From CANLBN01 sp965230205 (GTDB lineage: Bacteria > Pseudomonadota > Gammaproteobacteria > Pseudomonadales > Cellvibrionaceae): DNA of 64,000 nt. The stretch lies in NCBI GenBank assembly GCA_965230205.1, contig OZ245996.1, positions 3,658,001 through 3,722,000 on the forward strand, read 5' to 3'. Numbering within the stretch: the first letter of the stretch is position 1; every line of letters starts with the position of its first letter. The translations under genes and the position numbers were made by a program. The notes below the pieces were generated by a model. It searched no databases and had not been told where the DNA came from. It saw only the letters and a program-made list of their open reading frames with translations. Positions 45,810 through 53,884 of the stretch are shown in pieces.

Positions 45810-46459
45810 AAGACCTCTCCTCTTCTTGCCTTCAGAGGTATATGGGTTGGTAACCCTAATAACGCCGGTGTAATAACTTGCTGAGGTGTCGGTTTACCGC
45901 TCACCCAAAAACCCTGTGCAGGTTCGGCCAAGGGTGGATAGTATGTAAGGTCGGCCTGCATTTCTGCATGCTTTTTGCCGTGTACGTCTTTATAACCCAT
46001 GGTGCGCCACCTAAGACGACGAAACAAAGTTTCATTTTGCTCCTGTACCGAAGCTAAAAAAGTATGGCAACCTAAAGAATTAGCACTGGATACTGCCAAG
46101 CGAATCAAAGTAGACCCTAAGATGCCCTGACGCCGATAAGCTTTTTTAACCGCTAATCGCGACCCCCACCAGACTCCTTTTTCGGGCTGATGAATACGTA
46201 CAGTGCCAACGACTTCTTCGGGCATCCCCATGACTGAAGTGGCAACAATCAAAGGTTGTGCAATTAGGTCTATTTCATCTCTGTCATGCTCATTAAAAAG
46301 CCCTTGCTCTTCGCAAAAAACCTCACGCCGGATGCGACTTGCATGTTCAACTTCCCAGCTATTGGTTGCCCACTTCACTTGAAATACACGCCTTTGCTTA
46401 CCCACTTTTTGTTCGCTCAGCGTCAATTCTTTTAACTGATGGGTATTTGATTTAGGCAT
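45803..46459 (-). CDS. nitE: NitE, MSMEG_0567 family GNAT acetyltransferase
   Basis: 218 residues. The acetyl-CoA site resembles GSRLAVKKAYRRQGILGSTLIR (V/I-x-x-x-x-R-x-x-G-x-G/A motif A) around residue 118. I start it at the ATG at 46459, with a CAGGAG Shine-Dalgarno seven bases before and an eight-base overlap with nitD; the longer open frame upstream lies wholly inside nitD. MSMEG_0567-type proteins occur in Nit1C clusters. Its acyl acceptor is unknown. Confidence 0.85.
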   Translation of the reverse strand: MPKSNTHQLKELTLSEQKVGKQRRVFQVKWATNSWEVEHASRIRREVFCEEQGLFNEHDRDEIDLIAQPLIVATSVMGMPEEVVGTVRIHQPEKGVWWGSRLAVKKAYRRQGILGSTLIRLAVSSANSLGCHTFLASVQEQNETLFRRLRWRTMGYKDVHGKKHAEMQADLTYYPPLAEPAQGFWVSGKPTPQQVITPALLGLPTHIPLKARRGEVLC

Positions 46460-47666
46460 GACGAAGCTCCTGTACTTTAGCGTCCGAATCGCGCCTAGAA
46501 AAAGCGTCTTTCTCAGCGCGTGCTTCTTGTTCAAAACGAGAGAGTGATGAACAAGCACCACAACGGGCGCAACCTGCATTGACTTTGTCTGAGGTCAGAT
46601 CCAATTTGACGAGTTCATCGGCTAAAGGGCGCAACACGCTATCCATAAATTCTGAGCTGGGTGCTGGTCGGTCTTCTAGTGGCGTTCCAGAAATCGGTAC
46701 GAAAGGCACTACAAAAGGATAAACCCCTATTTCAATCAGCTGGCGACTTGTATCAAGAATGGTTTCTTCCGAGTCTCCTAAGCCGGCCAGAATATAGGTA
46801 CTTACCTGTCCGCGACCAAATACCGCAACAGCATCCTTAAATGCTTGTAAGTACTCCTCTAAAGAGACTTCCGATTTACCTGGCATTATGGTTTTACGTA
46901 ACTCTGGGCCAATAACCTCCAAGTGCATACCTAGTGAATCAATACCTGCGTCTTTCATACGCTGATACCACACAGGGTCTTTAGGGGGTTCACACTGACC
47001 TTGGATAGGCACATCCACGACAGCTTTGATACCAGCGGCACTTTCACACATCACCTTAGCGCCACGATCATCACCGGCTGGCGTTCCAGTCGTCATTACA
47101 ATGTGTTTAATATCATCCAGCTCAACAGCTGCTTTGGCGACTTCAGCCAGCTGTTCAGGGGTTTTATGAGCAATAGTTCGCCCTGCACGTAGTGATTGAC
47201 CAATAGAACAAAACTGGCAGGCCTTGCGGCGACTCTCGTAACGGATACAGGTTTGCAATACTGTAGTAGCGAGCACGTCAGTACTGTGTAAAGTAGCAAT
47301 CTGCGAGTATGGGATTCCATCAGCAGTCTGCAATTTATAAAACTGAGGGTCTTTGGCAAAGGTGACGTCCACCAGCGGAATATTATTGGACAATATAGTT
47401 GCACTGCCTTTTGTTTCTGGCTCCTTTTGTTTATCTGGGTTGGATTCACTCGATAAAACAAAGGGCGATGCCCAAGCTGTTTGCGTATAAATAGGCACCA
47501 TAATAGTCGTATCACCAATAGTGACTGCTTGATGATCTGACGGCCCTGCACCACCTCGGCGACTAACATGCTCTTGATGTAATGAGCTAAGTCGCAACCC
47601 TTTGGTTTGCAATTCAGTTAGAAGCTGCGAAGCTTTTATGTCTTTTTGAGTGTTCGGTAATGTCAT
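46452..47666 (-). CDS. nitD: NitD, MSMEG_0568 family radical SAM protein
   Basis: About 404 residues. Radical SAM cysteines are spaced as in this family: CIRYESRRKACQFC (a longer CX9CXXC arrangement rather than CX3CX2C), followed by the TGTPAGDDRG glycine motif. At the C-terminus is a second cysteine cluster, CARCGAC, suggesting an auxiliary Fe-S cluster. I start it at ATG 47666, with GGAG nine bases before, overlapping nitC by 53 bases; ATG 47681 is possible. A radical reaction in the Nit1C pathway is inferred; the chemistry is not known. Confidence 0.87.
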   Translation of the reverse strand: MTLPNTQKDIKASQLLTELQTKGLRLSSLHQEHVSRRGGAGPSDHQAVTIGDTTIMVPIYTQTAWASPFVLSSESNPDKQKEPETKGSATILSNNIPLVDVTFAKDPQFYKLQTADGIPYSQIATLHSTDVLATTVLQTCIRYESRRKACQFCSIGQSLRAGRTIAHKTPEQLAEVAKAAVELDDIKHIVMTTGTPAGDDRGAKVMCESAAGIKAVVDVPIQGQCEPPKDPVWYQRMKDAGIDSLGMHLEVIGPELRKTIMPGKSEVSLEEYLQAFKDAVAVFGRGQVSTYILAGLGDSEETILDTSRQLIEIGVYPFVVPFVPISGTPLEDRPAPSSEFMDSVLRPLADELVKLDLTSDKVNAGCARCGACSSLSRFEQEARAEKDAFSRRDSDAKVQELRHA

Positions 47667-48678
47667 GGCCGAATTCTCCATTATTGAGTTCTTCTTTCGA
47701 TAGACCCTCGCTAGTGAGCGATGCTGTATCAGAAGGGGAGGTTATAGGTAAGCCGCTAGCATATTCGGCAGGCTCAGCATTCACCTGCAAACTAAGCAGT
47801 TCAGGACGAGCATAGTGCCCAACCGAATCCATCATACGTTTACGCTTGTCAATTAAACGAAAATCCAAATCGGCAATGATAAAACCCTCTCCCTCTGTCA
47901 TAGGCGCAACAAGATGCTTACCTTCTGGAGAAATAATGGCGGTATTACAGCCATCTTTGAGAGCACATTGCATCTTGGGGTCATCAGTGATCGACGCGAT
48001 CTGCTCTGGTGTTAACCAGCCTGTTGAGTTGATAACAAAGCAACCAGACTCGAGCGCGTGATGCCGAATAGTCACATCCATTTGTTCACCAAAAATAGGG
48101 CCCACTAATGAACCAGGAAATTGTGCACAATGAATTTGTTCATGTTGCGCCATCAGGCTATAGCGAGCCAAAGGGTTGTAATGCTCCCAGCAAGCGAGTG
48201 CGCCAAGGCGACCAACACCAGTCTCGACCACTTTCAGCCCCGATGCATCACCCTGCCCCCATATCATGCGCTCATGAAAAGTAGGGGTTATTTTGCGTCG
48301 CTTAAGAATAAGCTCGCCGGTTTTATCAAACACTAATTGGGTGTTATATAAACTGCCGTTATCACGCTCATTGACCCCTACGACGACAACCATTTCATGC
48401 TCTTTAGCTTTCTGTCCAATGGACTCAGTTGTTACACTCGGCACAACGACAGCTTCCCTGTATAAACGCAAATGTTCGTTACCTTGACTGACTGGAGGCA
48501 ATACAAACGAAAAATAGGGGTAATAAGGCATAAAGGTTTCGGGGAATACAATCAGCTCCACCCCACTTTCCGCTGCATCATCGATTATTTTTAATACTTT
48601 GCGCAGCGTACCAGCCAGACTCTCTAAGTCAGGAGAGATCTGGACAGCCGCGGCGCGAACAACTGGATAATCACTCAT
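47614..48678 (-). CDS. nitC: NitC, Nit1-type nitrilase
   Basis: 354 residues of the nitrilase superfamily, branch 1. The catalytic triad is visible: FPETF (Glu), KRRKITPTFHE (Lys) and LACWEHY (Cys, about residue 160). It hydrolyses nitriles to acids and ammonia; in Pseudomonas Nit1C clusters it has been linked to cyanide assimilation. ATG 48678 has AGGGG about eight bases upstream and gives the conserved MSDYPVVRAAAVQ start; ATG 48705 overlaps the nitB stop by 13 bases. About 45 residues at the C-terminus look unstructured. Confidence 0.92.
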   Translation of the reverse strand: MSDYPVVRAAAVQISPDLESLAGTLRKVLKIIDDAAESGVELIVFPETFMPYYPYFSFVLPPVSQGNEHLRLYREAVVVPSVTTESIGQKAKEHEMVVVVGVNERDNGSLYNTQLVFDKTGELILKRRKITPTFHERMIWGQGDASGLKVVETGVGRLGALACWEHYNPLARYSLMAQHEQIHCAQFPGSLVGPIFGEQMDVTIRHHALESGCFVINSTGWLTPEQIASITDDPKMQCALKDGCNTAIISPEGKHLVAPMTEGEGFIIADLDFRLIDKRKRMMDSVGHYARPELLSLQVNAEPAEYASGLPITSPSDTASLTSEGLSKEELNNGEFGHDITEHSKRHKSFAASN

Positions 48679-48692
48679 CGCCGCCACCCCTA

Positions 48693-49175
48693 TTACATCG
48701 TCCAAGTATCAACAATTAATGCATTGTCGCGGGTATGTAATAATTTAAGGTCGAGCACATCTAGAGGATTGATAGGGGTAATGCCTTCAATCAGTGAACG
48801 TTCGCCATGGCCATATAAAGCCTGCAGCGCGAAACGACACGCATAGACTTTACCGCCTTCCGACATAAATTTTTTCAGCTGATTATTGAAGTTCATATGC
48901 CCAGGGAACGCTTCGTCTCCCAACGTTGGGAAACCACGCTGAACACCCAAGGTAACACCAGGGCCGTAAAGTAAAATTGAGGTTTCATAGCCTTTGCGTT
49001 GCAAACGAGTGGCTTGCAGCATATTAACGAAGCCGATAGAACCTTCGAACGCCACTGTGTGAAATGTCACTAGCGCCTTTTCACCAGCTTCCGCTTTCAC
49101 GTCTTCAAAGACTTTTTCTTCGTAATCAACAAGAATGTCGCCGTCTTTATTTAATGGATAGTTTACTTCTGGCAT
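48693..49175 (-). CDS. nitB: NitB, MSMEG_0572/Sll0783 family nitrogen starvation response protein
   Basis: 160 residues, first gene of the operon, with GGAG eight bases before the ATG. It matches the MSMEG_0572 family: EKALVTFHTVAFEGSIGFVNMLQATRLQRKG, LLYGPGVTLGVQRGFP and CRFALQALYGHGE. The DsrE-like flavour of this pattern and the conserved cysteine at about residue 114 suggest a small globular protein, but the reaction is unknown. In cyanobacteria the homologue Sll0783 is induced by nitrogen starvation. It is preceded by a sigma-54 promoter. Confidence 0.87.
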   Translation of the reverse strand: MPEVNYPLNKDGDILVDYEEKVFEDVKAEAGEKALVTFHTVAFEGSIGFVNMLQATRLQRKGYETSILLYGPGVTLGVQRGFPTLGDEAFPGHMNFNNQLKKFMSEGGKVYACRFALQALYGHGERSLIEGITPINPLDVLDLKLLHTRDNALIVDTWTM

Positions 49176-49236
49176 TTCGTTATCTCCGATTAAGTGAATA
49201 TTATTAAAAACCGATAAGGTCGATTTGCTTGTAATA

Positions 49237-49253
49237 TAGCAACGAGGGTGCCA
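49237..49253 (-). promoter_or_regulatory. Sigma-54 promoter of the nit operon
   Basis: Reading the minus strand from 49253 gives TGGCACCCTCGTTGCTA, which matches the consensus TGGCAC-N5-TTGCW at every defined base. It points at nitB, whose start is 62 bp downstream, giving a leader of about 50 nt. A nitrogen-limitation sigma factor is what established biology of the Nit1C cluster would predict. Confidence 0.85.
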
Positions 49254-49266
49254 ATGATTGGTTTTT

Positions 49267-49293
49267 AAAATGCAATCAATATGCGATAAAGCA
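49267..49293. promoter_or_regulatory. Putative MocR operator A (nit side)
   Basis: AAAATGCAATCAATAT, two variable bases, GATAAA, then GCA. It shares the same arrangement and 22 core bases with site B beside the divergent mocR gene. It lies just upstream of the sigma-54 promoter, about 40-65 bp from the predicted start site. Binding by the divergent MocR protein is inferred. Confidence 0.6.
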
Positions 49294-49419
49294 TAGAAAT
49301 GAGTAAAAAGAAGATAAAATTTTTTATAAAAATGGCTTAACAGGTTTTTATACTACTAAAAATAGCCACCCTTTGATGCACCATAACAAAACATGCATAA
49401 AAAATTAGCTCAAATTGAG

Positions 49420-49444
49420 TGCATTATTTTTTGCGATAAAGTGC
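49420..49444. promoter_or_regulatory. Putative MocR operator C, degenerate
   Basis: TGCATTATTTTTTGCGATAAAGTGC. It has the TGCA...TGCGATAAAG...GC outline of site A but the middle differs and is one base longer. It lies between sites A and B, about 130 bp from one and 190 bp from the other. Confidence 0.4.
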
Positions 49445-49633
49445 TATATTTTGAAAAGCATATGTTGGTTGAAGGTGGTTATTTGAGATTTTTCAGAATC
49501 ATTATTAGGGCCTATTAATCACTAAAATTCATGCGAAAGCTAGGAATGATGCCTGTTATTACAACGATCTTGCTAAGAGCTATACTGACAAGCCATAAGG
49601 TATTGCCGCAATCAAAATAATAAATCAAATAGA

Positions 49634-49662
49634 AAAATGCAATCAATATAAGATAAAATGCA
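49634..49662. promoter_or_regulatory. Putative MocR operator B (mocR side)
   Basis: AAAATGCAATCAATAT, two variable bases, GATAAA, then ATGCA, ending 30 bp before the mocR start. It matches site A in all but the two spacer bases and the tail. It suits autoregulation of the MocR-type gene. Confidence 0.6.
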
Positions 49663-49692
49663 CTCTTTATTATTATCTATTGGTTTTACTTT

Positions 49693-51093
49693 ATGCCAGA
49701 CTCATTACTTAATTCATGGAAAAAAGAAATTGATAACAAAGGAAAGTACCCCGCATACAAGTTAATTGCTGAACTCATACATGACGGCATTGAGTCAGGC
49801 AAATTACAACCACAAGATAAACTGCCGCCTATGCGTGACTTGGCTGATGCTTTATGTATCAACTATTCAACAGCCTCACGCGCTTATGGCGAGGCTAAAA
49901 AACGTGGCTTGATTGATACCACAACTGGTGCAGGTACCTTTATTAAAGGTAAAGTGCCCGCAGTAAAGCCCAGCCTAGCGCCTTACGAGATGACCATGAA
50001 TATGGTGATCGAACCTTCTATTCCTACATTGATTGAAGAAATTAAAGATGGTGCACTTAGCGCCATCGCCCAAGCCGATATTTTTAAGTTGATGCGTTAT
50101 CAGGACTTTGGCGGATCGGCTGCCACTAAAGAGCATTTTCAATCATTGATTGCACGACGAGTGGTTAACCCTAAAGTTGACCGTATCGTATCCTGCCCTG
50201 GTATTCACGGTGGCTTAGTCGGCCTGATCACACAATTGTGTAACAACCACCAAGTGGTATGTGTCGATAGTTTGACCTACCCCGGCATTAAATCTATTGC
50301 AGCACAACTAGGAAAAACACTACTGTCTATAAAACGCGATGGCAATGGCCCCTTAGCCAGCGCCTTTGAAGATGCTTGTAAAACCCATGAAGTAGCGGCG
50401 CTCTATATCAACCCTACCATGCAAAACCCTACTTGCGTGAGCATATCAAAAGGTCGCAGAGAAGCTTTAGCAGATGTGGCTCTGCGCTACAGCATTCCTA
50501 TTATTGAGGATGATGCCAACGGTATGATCACAGATGATAACTCACCTACCTTTGCGACACTTGCACCAGACCTTACTTATTTTATTGGTGGCCTCTCTAA
50601 GTGTCTTGGCCCTGGTTTACGTACAGGTTTTATACTCTGCCCCACACACCGCCAAGCAGAATATGCCGCAGGCGCGCTGCGCTCACTCAATATAATGGAA
50701 AACCCCATCATACATGAGGTGGTATGCCGCTTAATACAAGAAGGCGTGTTAGACCATATGATTCAAGCCGTAAAAAGAGAAGCCAATGCTCGTCAATTAG
50801 TAACCAAAGACATACTAAGCGGTCAACAGTTTTCCATGGAAAAGAACGCATTTCATTTTTGGTTAACGCTCCCAAAACATTTGGGATGGAACCCATCGGA
50901 CCTCGCGACCAAACTTCGTTCCCAAGGCGTTAATGCAGTATCTAGCGCAGCATTTGCTACTGATAATAACCCGCCGCTTGCCTTACGTATTTGTTTTGGC
51001 GGACCATCATCACGTGAGCATGTAAAAGAACAAATGATTATTTTAAAAGAAATGATTAGTCAGCCAGCGCATGTGACTCAACTGGTGCAATAA
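49693..51093 (+). CDS. MocR-type (GntR-HTH / aminotransferase) transcriptional regulator
   Basis: 466 residues. An N-terminal GntR winged helix (about 15-85: GKLQPQDKLPPMRDLADALCINYSTASRAY) is joined to a fold-type-I aminotransferase-like domain. The Schiff-base lysine is in GGLSKCLGPGLRTGF (about residue 304), and IIEDDANG holds the PLP aspartate; so PLP binding is likely retained. It is divergent from nitB across 517 bp. MocR proteins sense PLP or amino compounds and regulate the neighbouring operon, so a nitrogenous Nit1C metabolite is the likely effector by inference. Confidence 0.9.
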   Translation: MPDSLLNSWKKEIDNKGKYPAYKLIAELIHDGIESGKLQPQDKLPPMRDLADALCINYSTASRAYGEAKKRGLIDTTTGAGTFIKGKVPAVKPSLAPYEMTMNMVIEPSIPTLIEEIKDGALSAIAQADIFKLMRYQDFGGSAATKEHFQSLIARRVVNPKVDRIVSCPGIHGGLVGLITQLCNNHQVVCVDSLTYPGIKSIAAQLGKTLLSIKRDGNGPLASAFEDACKTHEVAALYINPTMQNPTCVSISKGRREALADVALRYSIPIIEDDANGMITDDNSPTFATLAPDLTYFIGGLSKCLGPGLRTGFILCPTHRQAEYAAGALRSLNIMENPIIHEVVCRLIQEGVLDHMIQAVKREANARQLVTKDILSGQQFSMEKNAFHFWLTLPKHLGWNPSDLATKLRSQGVNAVSSAAFATDNNPPLALRICFGGPSSREHVKEQMIILKEMISQPAHVTQLVQ

Positions 51094-51231
51094 CCTGTTG
51101 ATATACTTAGCAAGATGAAAAGGCATCAATATCGAGACTATCAAAAAAAGAAATGATAAATAACAGTTTTAAAGACTTTAATCAGAATATCGAAAAAATT
51201 GAAGGGAAAAACGATGATAAATTCATGGTAC

Positions 51232-51420
51232 TTATTTAGTTTTTTTTCTTTTTCCAAAAGATATGAAATAGAAAAAATAAGCAATCGCAACGGATATGCA
51301 AATAACTAGTATAAAAAGCAATATCATTTTAAAAGAAAAAAGCCCTGTTAAATACATACCTACTGCAAATGCAGCAACAAATATAAAAGGTAAGGCATTT
51401 TTAAGCTTGTTCATATCCAC
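51232..51420 (-). CDS. Small hydrophobic protein, two membrane segments
   Basis: 62 residues, hydrophobic from about residue 10 to 55 with a possible break around GLFSFKM, and a basic end (FGKRKKTK). The start is GTG 51420 or ATG two codons inside; no good Shine-Dalgarno. It might be a membrane peptide or spurious. Gene order with the 38-codon frame upstream gives mild support. Confidence 0.35.
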   Translation of the reverse strand: MDMNKLKNALPFIFVAAFAVGMYLTGLFSFKMILLFILVICISVAIAYFFYFISFGKRKKTK

Positions 51421-51445
51421 GATGTATCAAAATAGATTACTGATC

Positions 51446-51562
51446 CTACTGCTGCCGCTGCACCCACAGCAAAAATCCAAGCAGCAGCACAAATAAAAGC
51501 CCCAGGTCCAACTGTTGCGACAGCAAAAGCTCGCGCTCTTTGTTTTTACCGACATCTGTCAT
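51446..51562 (-). CDS. Candidate 38-residue single-pass membrane peptide
   Basis: Read by eye on the minus strand: ATG 51562, a charged start (MTDVGKNKERELLLSQQ) and a leucine-rich segment (LGLLFVLLLGFLLWVQR), then TAG 51446. It ends 25 bp before the next small minus-strand frame. There is no obvious Shine-Dalgarno and the leucine codons are CTG-rich compared with neighbours. Real function or coding status unknown. Confidence 0.3.
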   Translation of the reverse strand: MTDVGKNKERELLLSQQLDLGLLFVLLLGFLLWVQRQQ

Positions 51563-51756
51563 AATGATTTTCAGCATCAAATTTTTATGCTGAAGATGCT
51601 ATCACACAGATTTTTGAATTGAGTAGATAACTGTGCCATTTATCAGTTTGGGAGCTATATCTATTGTTATAGTCACTGCTTTATATCTAGTCGCCCTACC
51701 TTTTGTTTTGATTTTTTAGTTGACAAGTTAAGTCATAAAAACCCAAGAATAATATC

Positions 51757-51981
51757 ATGTCGAAACTCGATAAGGTTAAAGTGAAAATTTCCTTTTTGGA
51801 AAAATTTGTATTCTTTTCAGGCGTGATCATAATCACAATGGCAGGATGGGCGGCAACATCGCCGGATATGAGTTTCCAGCAGCGAATTTACATTGCGGTT
51901 ATGATAAGCATTCTTGGTATTGGTGGGACTCTTTCCTTTTTTCGAATATGGAGTCTAATGAATGAGCTGGAAGATCTTTAA
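51757..51981 (+). CDS. Small membrane protein, hypothetical
   Basis: 74 residues with two hydrophobic segments (about 15-33 and 45-64) and a charged N-terminus (MSKLDKVKVKISFLEKF). The Shine-Dalgarno is weak (AAGAAT). It is convergent with the 198-residue gene, with only 32 bp between the stops. No family recognised. Confidence 0.45.
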   Translation: MSKLDKVKVKISFLEKFVFFSGVIIITMAGWAATSPDMSFQQRIYIAVMISILGIGGTLSFFRIWSLMNELEDL

Positions 51982-52013
51982 AAAAGATGCTCTCCTATTT
52001 TATGTGGTTAATA

Positions 52014-52610
52014 CTACTGTGGAGGAAATCCGGCATTCAATGCTTGTATGCCTTGTAAAATCTTGGAGCTAGCCGCATCTTTTTCAAGAGTTAATTCTTT
52101 ACGCTTCTTTTTCTCCTCATCAAAAACGGGCTTCATCGCAGCTACCAAGGCCTGCCTCTTTGCTTCTTTTTCAGCTTTCTGCTTTTCCCAAATATCTTTA
52201 AACTCATGATATTTAGCATCATGGTACGCTTGGTCAGCTCTAGCCGATTCAAGCGGTGGAGTATGAGTATCATCATCAGTTCCGCCCACCTTTCCTTTCT
52301 CTGCACCTCTACCATTAGACTCAGACTTAAATGCTGCAGCTGCGTACTCGCTATGCTTCATTGCCTCTTCAGTATCACCTGAGGCGTAAGCTTTTGCGGC
52401 TAGGAAGGAATGCGCCCGCCCACGTGCGCCATGTCTGTGGTATTGGCTTGCAGCACTTCCAAGCTTCTGCTTTTTGTCGTCAGGAGTACTTCTAGCTTGG
52501 TAGCCCTTTCCTGTTTCATGTTGTGGCACCAACTTTGTTCCTGGAGGTGTTGGATCGCCGTTACCGCTAAGAACAGCTTCCGCTTGCTCTTTTGAGCCGA
52601 TTTTGGGCAT
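52014..52610 (-). CDS. Hypothetical charged, alanine/lysine-rich protein
   Basis: 198 residues, no hydrophobic segment and no recognised domain. It has a proline-glycine-rich N-terminus, a central alanine-rich helix (RAHSFLAAKAYASGDTEEAM) and a lysine/glutamate-rich coiled-coil-like end (EKQKAEKEAKRQ, DEEKKKRKELTLEKD). AGGA lies eight bases upstream of the ATG. The central part resembles TPR-like or helical-repeat sequence but no full repeat can be assigned. It sits in the accessory stretch beside the tRNA cluster. Confidence 0.6.
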   Translation of the reverse strand: MPKIGSKEQAEAVLSGNGDPTPPGTKLVPQHETGKGYQARSTPDDKKQKLGSAASQYHRHGARGRAHSFLAAKAYASGDTEEAMKHSEYAAAAFKSESNGRGAEKGKVGGTDDDTHTPPLESARADQAYHDAKYHEFKDIWEKQKAEKEAKRQALVAAMKPVFDEEKKKRKELTLEKDAASSKILQGIQALNAGFPPQ

Positions 52611-53016
52611 GAAAATTTTCCTGCAAAAAGTTATTGGTCAGCGTAATAATATCTAGCTAGTCCTTATTGATTTTCATGCATCAACTATTCCATATATTTA
52701 TTAATTTACGTCCATTTCATCACCAGTTTTCCACAAGTCCACTTAAAACATTATCAACTGCTTTGGCTATCAATTTTTTCTCTTATAAATTACAGATCTT
52801 TAGTTGTTTATTATCCCCCTTCTCCCTGCTTGCCATTTTTAAAGAAGTATATTTTTTAAGTACCTGCTAACAACTCGATTCAATGATGATTACCCTAACC
52901 TACCTTGCTTGACGAGCACTGTCACCCAACCACACTATTCTTTTAGCTATGCATAAGAAGCTCGCAAACATTATTCTAGCACTCCAAAGCCGCTCACAAG
53001 CTACAGTAAGCCTATT
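52611..53016. other. Intergenic accessory sequence, no gene seen
   Basis: About 400 bp of T- and A-rich sequence, with one weak hydrophobic 67-residue open frame (52667-52870) lacking a ribosome site. No repeat, transposon end or tRNA fragment is recognised. Confidence 0.4.
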
Positions 53017-53160
53017 CTATCTATCAACATGTTCCTCTGTATCGAACACGGACCCATCAATCAACTCGCAACGAATCGTTACTTTTTTAATCAAACCTTC
53101 CTTTGCTAGCTCAAGCACAACCTGAATCGCTTTCACTATTTTTTTATTCACTATCGCCAC
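53017..53160 (-). CDS. Small 47-residue hypothetical protein
   Basis: Read by eye on the minus strand: GTG 53160, preceded by GGGG with seven bases of spacing, gives MAIVNKKIVKAIQVVLELAKEG and continues IKKVTIRCELIDGSVFDTEEHVDR to TAG. The mix of strand and helix residues and the good Shine-Dalgarno support coding. A GTG three codons inside could be the start. No family recognised. Confidence 0.45.
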   Translation of the reverse strand: MAIVNKKIVKAIQVVLELAKEGLIKKVTIRCELIDGSVFDTEEHVDR

Positions 53161-53390
53161 TAATATTCCCCGTTTTTATATCGATACATTTATGCATACG
53201 AAAATATCACTAAAAAATAATTCCACAAAGTGATCAAAATAACGACGCTTGATGTATTTACGAGCATTCTAGTAATCTATAAAAATTCTGTACGAGGATC
53301 TTAGTAAATTTAAAAATTTGGTATTAGGATGATTTTTTTGATAATCAAATATTCTATTAAACAACTATATTTAAACGCTATCCTTAGGGG

Positions 53391-53729
53391 ATGAGCAAGC
53401 AAACTGAACGCGGTGAAAATCTCAGAGAAGTTAGAGAGACGGTATACAAAAAAGCCTCTCTAGCTGTAGAGGTCATGAATAATATTGGTATCAATATTAA
53501 ATATCGACGTTATCTCGATTTAGAAAACGGAGCTATGCCCAATCAGTTTGAAATGCATCAAATTACAAATTTTTATGGCATATCACTAAGTAAATGGATG
53601 CTAGGTGAAGAGTCAGACAATCATGCACATTGTGATACGCTTGAAGGCTTATCACCAAGAATGCGGATGATGTTTACAAAGATGCTAAAAGCGGGGGCGG
53701 ATAGCGCCAGAGATTCAGGTATTAGTTAG
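53391..53729 (+). CDS. XRE-like DNA-binding protein
   Basis: 112 residues. The pattern RYLDLENGAMPNQFEMHQITNFYGISLSKWMLGEES (about 39-75) resembles the second half of a Cro/C1-type helix-turn-helix domain (YENGK-P---L--IA-FYG-SLDWLL-GE), with NLREVRETVYKKASLAVEVM before it, although the first part is unusual. The AGGGG sits directly against the ATG and a stop precedes it in frame, so the start is uncertain. It lies in the accessory stretch 150 bp from the tRNA-His 3' end. Function unknown. Confidence 0.55.
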   Translation: MSKQTERGENLREVRETVYKKASLAVEVMNNIGINIKYRRYLDLENGAMPNQFEMHQITNFYGISLSKWMLGEESDNHAHCDTLEGLSPRMRMMFTKMLKAGADSARDSGIS

Positions 53730-53884
53730 CACCTTCTATAGCTTGGCATACAAGTATTTATGCTTTAGAAGGAGAAAGTAAATGACAAGTGAAATAAATA
53801 GCTAAGGAAAATAAAGATACGACATTGCAAGATGTGCCACGCAACCTATGCAAAACTAAGCAATTGATTTTAATGGGAGTAATT

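Noticed and set aside
52667..52870. 67-residue plus-strand hydrophobic open frame
   Set aside because: No ribosome site; phenylalanine and leucine content follows from the T-rich DNA.
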